Shown here one piece after another: positions 15,885-24,456 of a stretch of 64,000 nt of DNA. Source of the stretch: DATFQE01 sp963733845 (GTDB lineage: Bacteria > Actinomycetota > Thermoleophilia > Gaiellales > Gaiellaceae); assembly GCA_963733845.1 (NCBI GenBank), contig CAVTEM010000007.1, positions 124,001 through 188,000 of the forward strand, given 5' to 3'. The position numbers and the translations under genes were made by a program. Numbering within the stretch: position 1 is the first letter of the stretch; every line of letters starts with the position of its first letter. The notes below the pieces were generated by a model that was not told the DNA's origin, did not search any database, and worked only from the letters and a program-made list of their open reading frames with translations.

Positions 15885-18002
15885 CCACGACCTCCCGCGA
15901 GCAGACCCGCGCCCGCTATCCGGACGAGTCCGGCTACGTCGAGCGCGACGGCGTGAACGTCTATTACGAGTCCTACGGATCGGGCGACCCGACCGTGCTC
16001 TTCTTGCCGACGTGGTCGCTCATCCACTCGCGTCACTGGAAGATGCAGATCCCCTACCTCGCGCGCCACTGCCGTGTGCTCACCTTCGACGGGCGAGGCA
16101 ACGGTCGCTCCGACCGGCCGCAGGAGACCGAGGCCTACGACGAGCGCGAATTCGTCGCCGACACGCTGGCTGTGATGGACGCCCTGGGGTGCGAGCGCGC
16201 GATCATCGTCTGCCTCTCCCTCGGCGCCCAACGAGGGCTCATCCTCGCTGCCGAGCATCCGGAGCGGGTCGAGGCGGCGGTCTTCATCGGGCCTACATAC
16301 CCAGGCGGCGGGAAGCCGGTCGCCGACCGCGCGGCCTTCGGGTGGGAGGATGAGCTCGATACTGACGAGGGTTGGGCGAAGTACAACAAGCACTACTGGC
16401 TGCGCGACTACAAGGGCTTCCTCGACTTCTTCTTCTCGCGTTTTTTCACCGAGCCGCACTCGACGAAGCCGATGGAGGACTGCATCGCCTGGGCGCTCGA
16501 GACAACACCCGAGACGCTCGTCACGGCGCAGTACGGGGAGAAGCTCTCGCCGGAGGAGGCGCTCGAGCTGGCGGGGCGTCGTGCGCTGCCCGGTGCTCGT
16601 CATTCACGGAGACGAGGACGCGATCAGCTCGATGACGCGCGGCGCTGCGCTCGCGGAGCATGCGGGCGGGGCGCTGGTGGTGCTCGAAGGCTCCGGGCAC
16701 GGTCCCCACGTGCGCGACCCGGTCAAGGTGAACCTGCTCCTGCGCGACTTCGTCAAGCCGGCGCCGGCGCCCCGCAGCTGGGCGCGCGGTCGGTCCCGCC
16801 GCAAGCGCGCCCTCTTCGTCTCCTCGCCGATCGGGCTCGGCCACTCCCAGCGCGACGTGGCGATCGCAGACGAGCTGCGCAAGCTCCACCCCGACCTGGA
16901 GATCGACTGGCTGGCCCAGCACCCGGTGACCGCGGTGCTCGAGGCGCGCGGCGAGCGGATCCATCCCGGCAGCGCGTTCCTGGCGAACGAATCGCACCAC
17001 ATCGAGAGCGAGTCCGCCGAGCACGACCTGCACTGCTTCCAGGCGATCAGGCGGATGGACGAGATCCTGCTCGCGAACTTCATGGTCTTCCACGACCTCG
17101 TCCGCGACCAGCAGTACGACCTCTGGATCGGCGACGAGGCGTGGGAGCTCGACTACTACCTGCACGAGAACCCGGAGGAGAAGCGGGCGCCGTACGTCTG
17201 GCTGACCGACTTCGTCGGCTGGCTACCGATGCCCGACGGCGGCGACCACGAGGCGTTCCTGACGGGCGACTACAACGAGGAGATGATCGAGCACATCGCG
17301 CGCTTCCCGAGCGTTCGCGACCGGGCCGTCTTCGTCGGCAACCCGGAGGAGATCGTGCCGGCGCGGTTCGCACCGCACTTGCCGTGGATCCGGGAGTGGA
17401 CGGAGGAGCACTACTCGTTCTCGGGCTACGTCACGGGCTTCGATCCCGCCGAGTTCGCGGACCGGGCGGCGCTGAGAGACGAGCTGGGCTACCGCGACGA
17501 CGAGCAGGTCTGCATCGTCACGGTGGGCGGCTCCGGGGTGGGCGGCGATCTCCTGCGCCGCGTGATCGCCGCATTTCCCGAGGCCAAGCGGCGGGTGCCG
17601 GCGCTGCGGATGATCGTGGTTGCCGGGCCTCGGATCGACCCGGAGTCACTGCCCCGCCACGACGGGCTCGAGGTGCGTGCCTACGTGCACCAGCTCTACC
17701 GCCACCTCGCGGCCTGCGACCTCGCCGTGGTCCAGGGCGGCCTGACGACCTCGATGGAGCTGACGGCGAACCGGCGTCCGTTCCTCTACTTCCCGCTCCG
17801 TCACCACTTCGAGCAGAACTTCCACGTCCGCCACCGGCTCGAGCGCTACGGCGCCGGGCGCTGCATGGACTTCGAGCACGAGACGCCCGAGACGATCGCG
17901 GCCGCCATCGCCGAGCAGATCGGGCGAGAGGTGGACTACCGGCCGGTCGAGTCGGACGGTGCCGCGCGGGCGGCCGCCTTGATCGCGCCTCTGCTCGGCT
18001 AG
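15869..18002 (+). CDS. Alpha/beta-hydrolase fused to a UGT/MurG-like glycosyltransferase, one frameshift
   Basis: Two domains in one gene. Residues 1-~290 are an alpha/beta hydrolase: YYESYGSGDPTVLFLPTW, LTFDGRGNGRSDRP, nucleophile elbow VCLSLGAQRG (Ser kept, first Gly of GxSxG replaced by Cys), VLVIHGDEDAISS (acid), GSGHGPHVRDP (His). A one-base shift lies near 16577 inside this domain. Residues ~310-710 form a GT-B glycosyltransferase: FVSSPIGLGHSQRDVAIADE, YDLWIGDEAWELDYYL, YVWLTDFVGW, VCIVTVGGSGVGG and CDLAVVQGGLTTSMELTA (GGLTT donor-site motif). No stop or start separates the domains. ATG 15869 overlaps tetR. Coupling of hydrolysis and glycosylation of one substrate is inference. Confidence 0.82.
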
Positions 18003-19141
18003 GGCCGGCCTCCGCGAGTGCGCCTGGGTATCCGGTCGTACACACGCTTGGCAGCGGGCGAGCGCTTCAGACGCCTGCGCATCGCGATCGCGCCGGTGAG
18101 GGCCTGCACGGCCGCCGCGCCCCGAGTCGTCCGGGCTAGCCCGACGCCCTGGTAGACCGGCTCGAAGCGGTCGGTGAGGCGGTGCTTGTGCGGAGCGTCG
18201 GCGCCCAGGAGCTCGGCCCGCCGAACCCCCTCGGCGGCCGCGGCCTCGATGGACGTGAGCTTGGCCTCCATGCCCGGCCCGAACCGTGCGTAGGCCGGGT
18301 CGAACGCCATCGTGACTCCGTACGTCCGCCTCTCCAGCTGCAGGGAGAGCGCGAAGGCGATCGGTCGGCCGCAGGAGCGGAGGATCGTCAACCTCGGCAC
18401 GTCCAGGTCCGCCAGCCCGTGCAGAGCCGCTCGATGGAAGCGCACGCCGGTCGGGGTGACGAAGCCCGACGGGTCGTGGCGGCCCTGCCAGCGCAAAGTG
18501 TGGACGTGAAACGCGTCCTCGAGCGCCTGCTCGAGTTCCTCGCGTGTGCGCGCGACCGACACGTCGACGGGCCCGAGCTCGGTGAGCTTGCGCATCCGCC
18601 TCCGCCGCTCGCTCCGCGCCTTGGGCGGGAACTTCGCGCGATAGAGCTCGCCCCAGTCGGCTTCGAGATCCAGCACGGGAGCTTCGAGCCGCTCGATCAG
18701 CGTCAGCGCGCCCGACGGCAGCACGGAGGCAAGCCGGCTCGACCCCGGCAGGCCGAAGAGATCCGCGAAGTCGTTGCCGGCGGAGGCCGCGTGCTCCACC
18801 AGGGCGGCAGTGGTGTCGGCGCCTTCCTCCGGCGCGAGCAGAACGTCGCCGAGGAGCGCCCAGGTCCCGCCGACGAACTGCGTGATGCGAAGGCCGAAGG
18901 CGCGCCGCGTGCAGAGCGGGAGCGCACCGACCAGCCGGTCACCCCGCCACGCCACGTGGACGGCGAGCTCGCCGCCGTCGCCGTAATGGCGCCACCACTC
19001 CAGCAGCCACACGTGCAGGAGGAACGGGCTCGGCCGAGGCATGACGCGAACGAGCTCGTCCCAGCTGCCGGACAGTCGGGCGAAGTCGTCCTCCGACGAG
19101 ATCGTCTCGACACGCAGGCCGTGCGCGGCGACCCGGGTCAC
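17999..19141 (-). CDS. GNAT/FemAB-like acyltransferase (BioF2-like), EPS locus copy 1
   Basis: A 380-residue protein with the acetyltransferase_6 (CelD/BioF2-like) architecture often found in capsule and exopolysaccharide loci. GTG 19141 gives VTRVAAHGLRVETISSEDDF. Typical motifs: PSPFLLHVWLLEWWRHYGDG, KFPPKARSERRRRMRKLTEL, FHVHTLRWQGRHDPSGF, AFALSLQLERRTYGVTMAFD and LLGADAPHKHRLTDRFEPVYQG. It is paralogous to the gene at 21335 (shared PSPFLL..WL.EWWRH.GDG, RLKRSPA). The likely role is N- or O-acylation of a sugar precursor. Its stop shares CTAG with the hydrolase-GT stop. Confidence 0.85.
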   Translation of the reverse strand: MTRVAAHGLRVETISSEDDFARLSGSWDELVRVMPRPSPFLLHVWLLEWWRHYGDGGELAVHVAWRGDRLVGALPLCTRRAFGLRITQFVGGTWALLGDVLLAPEEGADTTAALVEHAASAGNDFADLFGLPGSSRLASVLPSGALTLIERLEAPVLDLEADWGELYRAKFPPKARSERRRRMRKLTELGPVDVSVARTREELEQALEDAFHVHTLRWQGRHDPSGFVTPTGVRFHRAALHGLADLDVPRLTILRSCGRPIAFALSLQLERRTYGVTMAFDPAYARFGPGMEAKLTSIEAAAAEGVRRAELLGADAPHKHRLTDRFEPVYQGVGLARTTRGAAAVQALTGAIAMRRRLKRSPAAKRVYDRIPRRTRGGRP

Positions 19142-19176
19142 TTGCTGGAGTGTGGCGGCTCCGGGCACGCCGGCCC

Positions 19177-19374
19177 CTAGAGGAGCCCCAGCGCCACGCC
19201 GAGCCCGACCCACGCTGCGAGCAGCAGCACGAGCACCCAGAGCAGGAACGCGACCTCGCCGACCGGGAGCCACCTGATCTCGACTTCCTCGATGCGGAAC
19301 GAGACGTGCCGGGGCGGGGCGGGCGCCTCTGCCGCACGCTCGATGGTCGTATCGGTGGGTTCCAAGCGGGTCAC
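19177..19374 (-). CDS. Small single-helix membrane protein in EPS operon
   Basis: A 65-residue protein from GTG 19374, overlapping the stop of the priming sugar transferase as GTGA. Soluble N-terminus (RLEPTDTTIERAAEAPAPPR, then SFRIEEVEIRWLPVG), then one long hydrophobic helix (EVAFLLWVLVLLLAAWVGLG) at the C-terminus. No family is recognised. Translational coupling and membrane placement next to a polyprenyl-phosphate sugar transferase suggest an accessory subunit, by inference. Confidence 0.6.
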   Translation of the reverse strand: MTRLEPTDTTIERAAEAPAPPRHVSFRIEEVEIRWLPVGEVAFLLWVLVLLLAAWVGLGVALGLL

Positions 19375-20720
19375 CTCCCTGGCCTGAGCAGGATGGAAGA
19401 GAAGGTCTTCACGCAGATCGCAAGATCGACGAGCACGTTCCTGTGACGCAGATACCAGAGGTCGTAGGAGAGCTTCTCGGCCGCACCGTCGGCGTCCGAG
19501 GCGTAATCGCGGCGCAGCTGGGCCCAGCCGGTGATCCCAGGCTTCACGAGCAGGCGCCTGGTGAAGAACGGAACGGCCTGTTCGAGCATCGGGATGAACT
19601 CCGGCCGTTCGGGTCGCGGGCCCACGATCGACATCTCGCCGCGGAGCACGTTCCAGAGCTGCGGCAGCTCGTCGAGATGCGTCCGGCGCAGTCCTCTGCC
19701 CACGCGCGTCACGCGGGGGTCGCGTAGCTGGGCGAACGCTGCACCCGGCGCCTCCGCGTCCGCCCGCATCGTCCGGAACTTGAGCATCGTGAACGGCTTG
19801 CCGCCCTCGCCGACGCGTGTCTGCCGGTAGACGACCGGGCCCGGCGTGAAGCGAACGAGGCCGGCCACGACGAGCATCACCGGGGCCGCGACGAGGAGGA
19901 AGATCGACGCGCAGACGACGTCGAACGTGCGCTTTGCGAAGCGCGTGTAGGGCCGCTGCCAGAGGTGGAGGATGCTCATGAACCACGTCGGCTTCAGGTC
20001 GGCGAGCGGAATCCGCCCGAAGGCGTGGTCGAAGAACTGAGCGTGCCCGACGACCTTGAGGCCAGAGGCCGGGGCGTCGAGCAGCCGGTCGAGGGCCTTT
20101 GCAGAGCTTTCGCCGTCGGTCAGCACGACGAGGTCGGGCCGTTCCTCCTCGATGATTCGCGAGAGCTCCGCAACCGATCCGAGCCTCATCGGGTCCTCGT
20201 CCTCATCGTCGACGGCGCCGACGACGGCGAACGCCGGCCGCCCTTCGAACGCGATCGCGTCCGCGACCGCCTCGGCGCACGTCGTCGTGCCGATGACGAG
20301 CACGCGCCGCTTGCCGAGCACTCGCTCGGTGACCGATTCCCAGATCGTGGTCAGTGCGAAGACCGAGAGCGCGAGCGCGGCAATCGTGGATGCCGACATG
20401 CCGAGGCCCGGCACCCACAGGGCGACCGCGGAGACCCCGACCATGCCGGTCGCCGTGCCGACGGCCGTGCGGAACGCCGTACCGAGCGTGAAGTGGACCG
20501 CGGTGAACGCGCTCCGAAGGGACACGAGCCACACCGCGGCCAGGAGCGAAGACGCGGCGAGGGCCGCTGCGGACGGCCCGAAGCGATAGGCCATCAGCGT
20601 GTAACACGGCACCCAGACGAGAACGACGCGACCGGCCGCGGCCACGCGGCGGGCGTCGCCGAGTTTGCCTGCCGACGTAACCTGTCCGGCCCACGAATGG
20701 GCCCGTGCCTCCGCCTCCAC
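19371..20720 (-). CDS. Polyprenyl-phosphate sugar-1-phosphate transferase (WbaP/exopolysaccharide priming)
   Basis: A ~449-residue membrane enzyme that loads the first sugar phosphate onto undecaprenyl phosphate. N-terminal transmembrane helices (LVWVPCYTLMAYRFG, AALAASSLLAAVWLV, AIAALALSVFALTTIW) precede a CoA-binding-like domain (RRVLVIGTTTCAEAVADAIA). The C-terminal bacterial sugar transferase domain follows: RTFDVVCASIFLLVAAPVML, FTMLKFRTMRADAE, RRTHLDELPQLWNVLRGEMS, IVGPRPERPEF, VKPGITGWAQL and SYDLWYLRHRN. All family motifs are intact. GTG 20720 is the chosen start; the frame stays open further upstream across the divergent kinase gene. It probably initiates assembly of the polymer made by this locus. 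Confidence 0.9.
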   Translation of the reverse strand: MEAEARAHSWAGQVTSAGKLGDARRVAAAGRVVLVWVPCYTLMAYRFGPSAAALAASSLLAAVWLVSLRSAFTAVHFTLGTAFRTAVGTATGMVGVSAVALWVPGLGMSASTIAALALSVFALTTIWESVTERVLGKRRVLVIGTTTCAEAVADAIAFEGRPAFAVVGAVDDEDEDPMRLGSVAELSRIIEEERPDLVVLTDGESSAKALDRLLDAPASGLKVVGHAQFFDHAFGRIPLADLKPTWFMSILHLWQRPYTRFAKRTFDVVCASIFLLVAAPVMLVVAGLVRFTPGPVVYRQTRVGEGGKPFTMLKFRTMRADAEAPGAAFAQLRDPRVTRVGRGLRRTHLDELPQLWNVLRGEMSIVGPRPERPEFIPMLEQAVPFFTRRLLVKPGITGWAQLRRDYASDADGAAEKLSYDLWYLRHRNVLVDLAICVKTFSSILLRPGR

Positions 20721-20791
20721 GTCTACAAAGGTTCCCCCGCTCGGGCCAGGCAAGTCCCCAAGGCACGATTCGCGATAGAAGAACAAGCAGC

Positions 20792-21332
20792 GTGAAGTCG
20801 GATCGTCGTCACCGGTCCGGCGGGCGCCGGCAAGTCGGAGCTCGCCGCGGCGCTCGGTCGGGCGCTGGGAGTCCGCGTCCTCCATCTGGACGCGCTGTTC
20901 TGGAAGCCCGGCTGGGTGGCGACACCGCCCGCCGAGTGGGAGGCGCTGCAACGGCGCGAGCTGGCGGCTGGGGACTGGATCGTCGACAGCCAGGCCGACG
21001 ACATGCTGCCCGACTGGCTCCACGCCGCCGACACCGTCGTCTTCGTCGACACCTCGCCGCTTCGGTGCCTGTGGCAGGTCGCGCGCCGCCGCTCCAATCG
21101 TGAGGCCGGCGTCGGCACTCCGGCTCAAACTCGGCCGTCGCCCGTACACCGGGCCTTGCTCAAGTTCGTGCGGAACCAGTGGCGCTACCGGCGGGGCGTG
21201 CGCGCCGACCTCCTCGCCGAGCTCGGCCGCGAGCGCGGCGAGCGGCGCGTCGTGGTCCTGCGGCGACGGAGCGACGCGGCGGCGTTCCTGGAGAGCGTGG
21301 ACTCACCGCCACGGACGGGGGGAACCATGTAG
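20792..21332 (+). CDS. P-loop kinase (topology-modulation/adenylate-kinase-like), early frameshift
   Basis: A ~179-residue P-loop NTPase. GTG 20792 opens VK then, after an apparent extra base at ~20798, RIVVTGPAGAGKSELAAALG (Walker A GPAGAGKS). It continues with VRVLHLDALFWKPGWVATPP (the LDxxxWKPGW motif of FlaR/'DNA topology modulation' kinases) and GDWIVDSQADDMLPDWLHAA. A stop sits in frame just upstream of CGG-ATC, so the shift is needed to join a start to the Walker motif. The physiological substrate is unknown in this family. It lies at the head of the plus-strand trio kinase-GNAT-deacetylase. Confidence 0.75.
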
Positions 21333-21334
21333 AC

Positions 21335-22486
21335 GTGGTTGCAATCGGCGCTCGTACGGGCCTGAAGGTGGACACGCTGTCGAGCGAGACTGCGCTCGCG
21401 GGGCTGGCCGACCAGTGGGATTCGCTCGTCCGGGCGAGCCCGCGCCCGAGCCCATTCCTGCTGAACGCCTGGCTCTGCGAGTGGTGGCGGCACCATGGGG
21501 ACGGCGCCGAGCTGGCCGTGCACGTGGCCTTCCGCGACGGCAAGCTCGTCGGAGCCCTGCCACTGTGCACGACGACGACTCGCGGCTTCCGCGTGACGTC
21601 CTTCGTCGGCCGTGACCCAGGGCTAGCCGACCTGCTGCTGGCCGAGCCGGAAGGCGCCTCGACGGCCGAGGCACTCGCCACCCGTGCGGCCGAAGCGGAT
21701 CACGACCTGGGCGAGTTCTCCGGGCTCCCCGCGGACAGCCTGCTGGTTTCCGCGTTGGCGCCAACCAGCATGTCGCTCGTCGAGCGCTCGGAGGCACCCG
21801 TCCTCGACCTCAGCCCGGGCTGGGACGCCGTCTATGCGTCCAAGTTCTCCTCGAAGCATCGCAATCACCACCGGCGCCGCCGGCGGCAGCTGAGCGAGGT
21901 CGGCGCTCTGAGCGTCCACGTGGCCCGGACGGCCGAAGAGCTGTCCGCCGCGCTCGAGGACGCGTTCACGCTGCACGACCTGCGCTGGGACGGTCGCCCT
22001 GACGGCTCGGGTTTCAGCACACCCGCCGGCCGCCGCTTCAACCACGCGGCGATCGCGGCCCTGGCGTCCCTGGGCGTCCCGCGGATCGTGACGCTGAAGA
22101 TCGACGGACGCGCGATCGCGTTCCATTACTACCTCGCGCTCGAGGGCCGGATCTACGTCAACCGCATCGCCTTCGACCCGGCTTTCGGCCGCTTCTCGCC
22201 GGGCGTGATCAACACTCTCGACGCGCTCGAGGCGGCTGCCGCCGAGGGCGCCACCACCGTCGAGTTCCTCGGCGGCGCCGAGCGCTACAAGGTCGAGCTC
22301 GCCGACCGGCTCGAGCCGCTCTACCAGGGCTTCGGGCTCGCCGGGGGAGTCAAAGGGAGAGCCGCCGTCGCCGGCTGGCTCGCGGCGATCCGCGTTCGCA
22401 AGCGATTGAAGCGGTCGCCGGCGCTGCGGAGGTTCTACTTCGAAGGCCTCGCCCCCGCGCGCAGACTGCTGGGGAGGCACGCGTGA
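21335..22486 (+). CDS. GNAT/FemAB-like acyltransferase (BioF2-like), EPS locus copy 2
   Basis: A 383-residue paralogue of the protein at 17999-19141. GTG 21335 gives VVAIGARTGLKVDTLSSET, close in layout to copy 1 (GLRVETISSED). Shared blocks: PRPSPFLLNAWLCEWWRHHG, SSKHRNHHRRRRRQLSEVG, FTLHDLRWDGRPDGSGF, YVNRIAFDPAFGRFSPG and FLGGAERYKVELADRLEPLY, then RLKRSPALRRFY. The start is preceded by GGGGGGAAC. Its stop overlaps the deacetylase start (GTGA). Expected to acylate a polysaccharide precursor; the donor is unknown. Confidence 0.85.
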   Translation: MVAIGARTGLKVDTLSSETALAGLADQWDSLVRASPRPSPFLLNAWLCEWWRHHGDGAELAVHVAFRDGKLVGALPLCTTTTRGFRVTSFVGRDPGLADLLLAEPEGASTAEALATRAAEADHDLGEFSGLPADSLLVSALAPTSMSLVERSEAPVLDLSPGWDAVYASKFSSKHRNHHRRRRRQLSEVGALSVHVARTAEELSAALEDAFTLHDLRWDGRPDGSGFSTPAGRRFNHAAIAALASLGVPRIVTLKIDGRAIAFHYYLALEGRIYVNRIAFDPAFGRFSPGVINTLDALEAAAAEGATTVEFLGGAERYKVELADRLEPLYQGFGLAGGVKGRAAVAGWLAAIRVRKRLKRSPALRRFYFEGLAPARRLLGRHA

Positions 22487-23343
22487 GCCGCTACTGGCTC
22501 AAGGCCGCGGCGACGCGTGCGCGTTCGACCGCCTGGTCGCTGCGCACCGCCGAACCCTCGAACGGCGACGGGCTTCGGATCCTCTTCTACCACCGGGTCG
22601 CGGACGATCGCGACGAGCTCGCCGTCAGCCCACAAGCGTTCAGGCGGCAGATGGACTACCTCGCGACCGAGTCCTACCGGGTGGTGGACGTGGTCGAGGC
22701 GGCGAGGCTTCTGGAATCGGGCGATCCCTTGCGGCACACGGTCGGGCTCAGCTTCGACGACGGGTTCCTGGACGTCGCCGAGCAGGCTCTGCCGATCCTT
22801 GCCGAGCGAGGCTTCCGTGCGACGGTGTTCGTCGCGCCGGGCGTCGTCGACGGCTGGACGACGTTCCACTGGTACCGGCGAGCGCAGCCGCCGCTGCTCG
22901 CCTGGGAGGAGATCGTCGACCTCGACCGTGAGGGAACGCTCCGGTTCGAGGCGCACTCGCTGACGCACCCCAATTTGCCGTCGTTACGCGAAACCGCTGC
23001 CTGGGAGGAGATCTACGGCTCGAAGGTCGCGCTCGAGCAGCGCCTCGGCCGTCCCGTGGTCGCATTTTCGTACCCATCCGGGCTCTACGGTGCCCGTGAG
23101 CGTGGGCTCGTCGCCGCAGCCGAGTACCACGTCGCGGTCTCCTGCGAGCCCGGTCTCAATTCGAGCGGTACCGACCGTCTCGCCCTGCGCCGCCGCCAGA
23201 TCGACCGGCGCGACGGCCTGCTCGACTTCCGCGCGAAGGTCGAGGGCGGGCACGACTCGCCGCTACCGCTCCGCGGCATCTACCGCCGCCGCCGTTACGG
23301 CGTAGGCGCGGGAAGCCTCCATCTGGCGAGCTCACGGGAGTAG
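22483..23343 (+). CDS. Polysaccharide deacetylase (NodB/CE4)
   Basis: A 286-residue carbohydrate esterase family 4 protein. It starts at GTG 22483 with a GTGA overlap to the GNAT gene. Catalytic blocks: LRILFYHRVADDRDELAVSP, then HTVGLSFDDGFLDVAEQALP (metal and catalytic Asp pair in FDDG), GFRATVFVAPG, and FEAHSLTHPNLPSL (metal His in HSxTH). FSYPSGLYGARERGLVAAAE follows, corresponding to the family's YPxG motif. No clear signal peptide, so it may act in the cytoplasm or at the membrane face. It removes N-acetyl groups from a polymer or lipid-linked sugar. It is convergent with the GT4 gene, overlapping by 49 bases. Confidence 0.9.
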   Translation: MSRYWLKAAATRARSTAWSLRTAEPSNGDGLRILFYHRVADDRDELAVSPQAFRRQMDYLATESYRVVDVVEAARLLESGDPLRHTVGLSFDDGFLDVAEQALPILAERGFRATVFVAPGVVDGWTTFHWYRRAQPPLLAWEEIVDLDREGTLRFEAHSLTHPNLPSLRETAAWEEIYGSKVALEQRLGRPVVAFSYPSGLYGARERGLVAAAEYHVAVSCEPGLNSSGTDRLALRRRQIDRRDGLLDFRAKVEGGHDSPLPLRGIYRRRRYGVGAGSLHLASSRE

Positions 23344-24456
23344 AGCTCGAGATGGGCGCGCCTGAACCGCGTGAGGTCGAAGGCCTCCTCGGCGCGCAGG
23401 CGGCCCGCCTGTCCGAGCCGGCGGCGGAGGTCCGGGTCGGCGAGGAGGCCGTCGAGCGCCGCGGCGAGCTCGTCCGCGTCGCCGGGACCGACGAGCACGC
23501 CGGTCTTGCCGTCGGCCACCTGCTCGGGCACCCCGCCGACGCGGGACGCGACGACCGGGAGCCCGGCGGCCATGGCCTCGAGCACCGAGACGGGCATGCC
23601 CTCGGAGGAGCTCGGCAGCACGAAGACGTCTGCGGTCGCGAGCAGCTCGGGCACGTCGTGACGCTCGCCGACCAGCCGCACGCCGTCCGCCCAGGTCGAG
23701 GGACTCGATCTCCCGTTCGAGTCGGGCCCGGTCGGGCCCCTCGCCGACGACCACCGCCTCGAACGAGTCCGCCCGGAGCTTGGCGAGCGCACGCACGAAC
23801 GTGAGGAAGTCCTTGGGCGCCTTCAGCCGCCCGACGGAGACGATGAGCGGTCGCTCGCGGCGGGCAGGCTCCGCACGGGGAGCGCCGGCGACGTCGACGG
23901 CGTTGGGGATCACGATCGTCCGCTCGGCGTCGCAGGTGTGGGCAAGGAGCCCGGCCTCCCGCTCGCGCTCGGACACGCAGATGGTGACGGTCGTCAGCGG
24001 CCGCACGAGCTGGTCGGCCCAACGGTAGGCCCGTCCGGCCGACCCGGAGTAGGCGGCGAACGCCCAGCCGTGCACGGTGAAGATGCGGATCGGAACGCCG
24101 GCGAGGAAGCCGGCAAGACGGCCGAGGACACCGGCCTTCGAGCTGCTCGCGTGGAGGATGTCCGGGCGGTGCCGTCGCAGCAGCCGGACGAGCTCGGCGA
24201 GGCCGACCACGTCACGCGGGCCGACCGCCCGCCGCACGTGCCTCAGCGGCACGAACCGTGCGCCCGCCGCCTCGGTCGCGTCACGAAGTGGGCCTGCTCC
24301 GTGCGCGGCGACGATCACCTCGAAGCGGTCGACCAGCGCGGGCACGAGCGAGGCGACGTAGGTCTGGGCACCGCCGACCTCGGCGAGCGTGATCAGCAAG
24401 AGGATCCGCGGCCGCCGCGGGGCGGGAGCTGACGCCGCCCGGTGCAGGTCGCCCAC
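23295..24456 (-). CDS. GT4-family glycosyltransferase, one frameshift
   Basis: A ~386-residue retaining glycosyltransferase (GT-B). The N-domain has ILLLITLAEVGGAQTYVASL (GGAQ nucleotide-sugar loop) and RRHRPDILHASSSKAGVLGR, with FTVHGWAFAAYSG. The C-domain has ERTIVIPNAVDV, PLIVSVGRLKAPKDFLTFVR and VVVGEGPDRARLEREIESLD. After a one-base shift near 23695 comes VRLVGERHDVPELLATADVF, then SSSEGMPVSVLEAMAAGLPV (E-x7-E catalytic motif) and VASRVGGVPEQVADG. The start is taken as GTG 24456, which overlaps the divergent ligase start by 15 bases, so one of the two starts may be wrong. Adds a sugar to the growing repeat unit. Confidence 0.85.

Noticed and set aside
24442..24456. 15-bp head-to-head overlap of ligase and GT4 starts as a real overlapping pair
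   Set aside because: Both are GTG choices without ribosome-binding sites; later starts are equally possible, so no biological claim is made.
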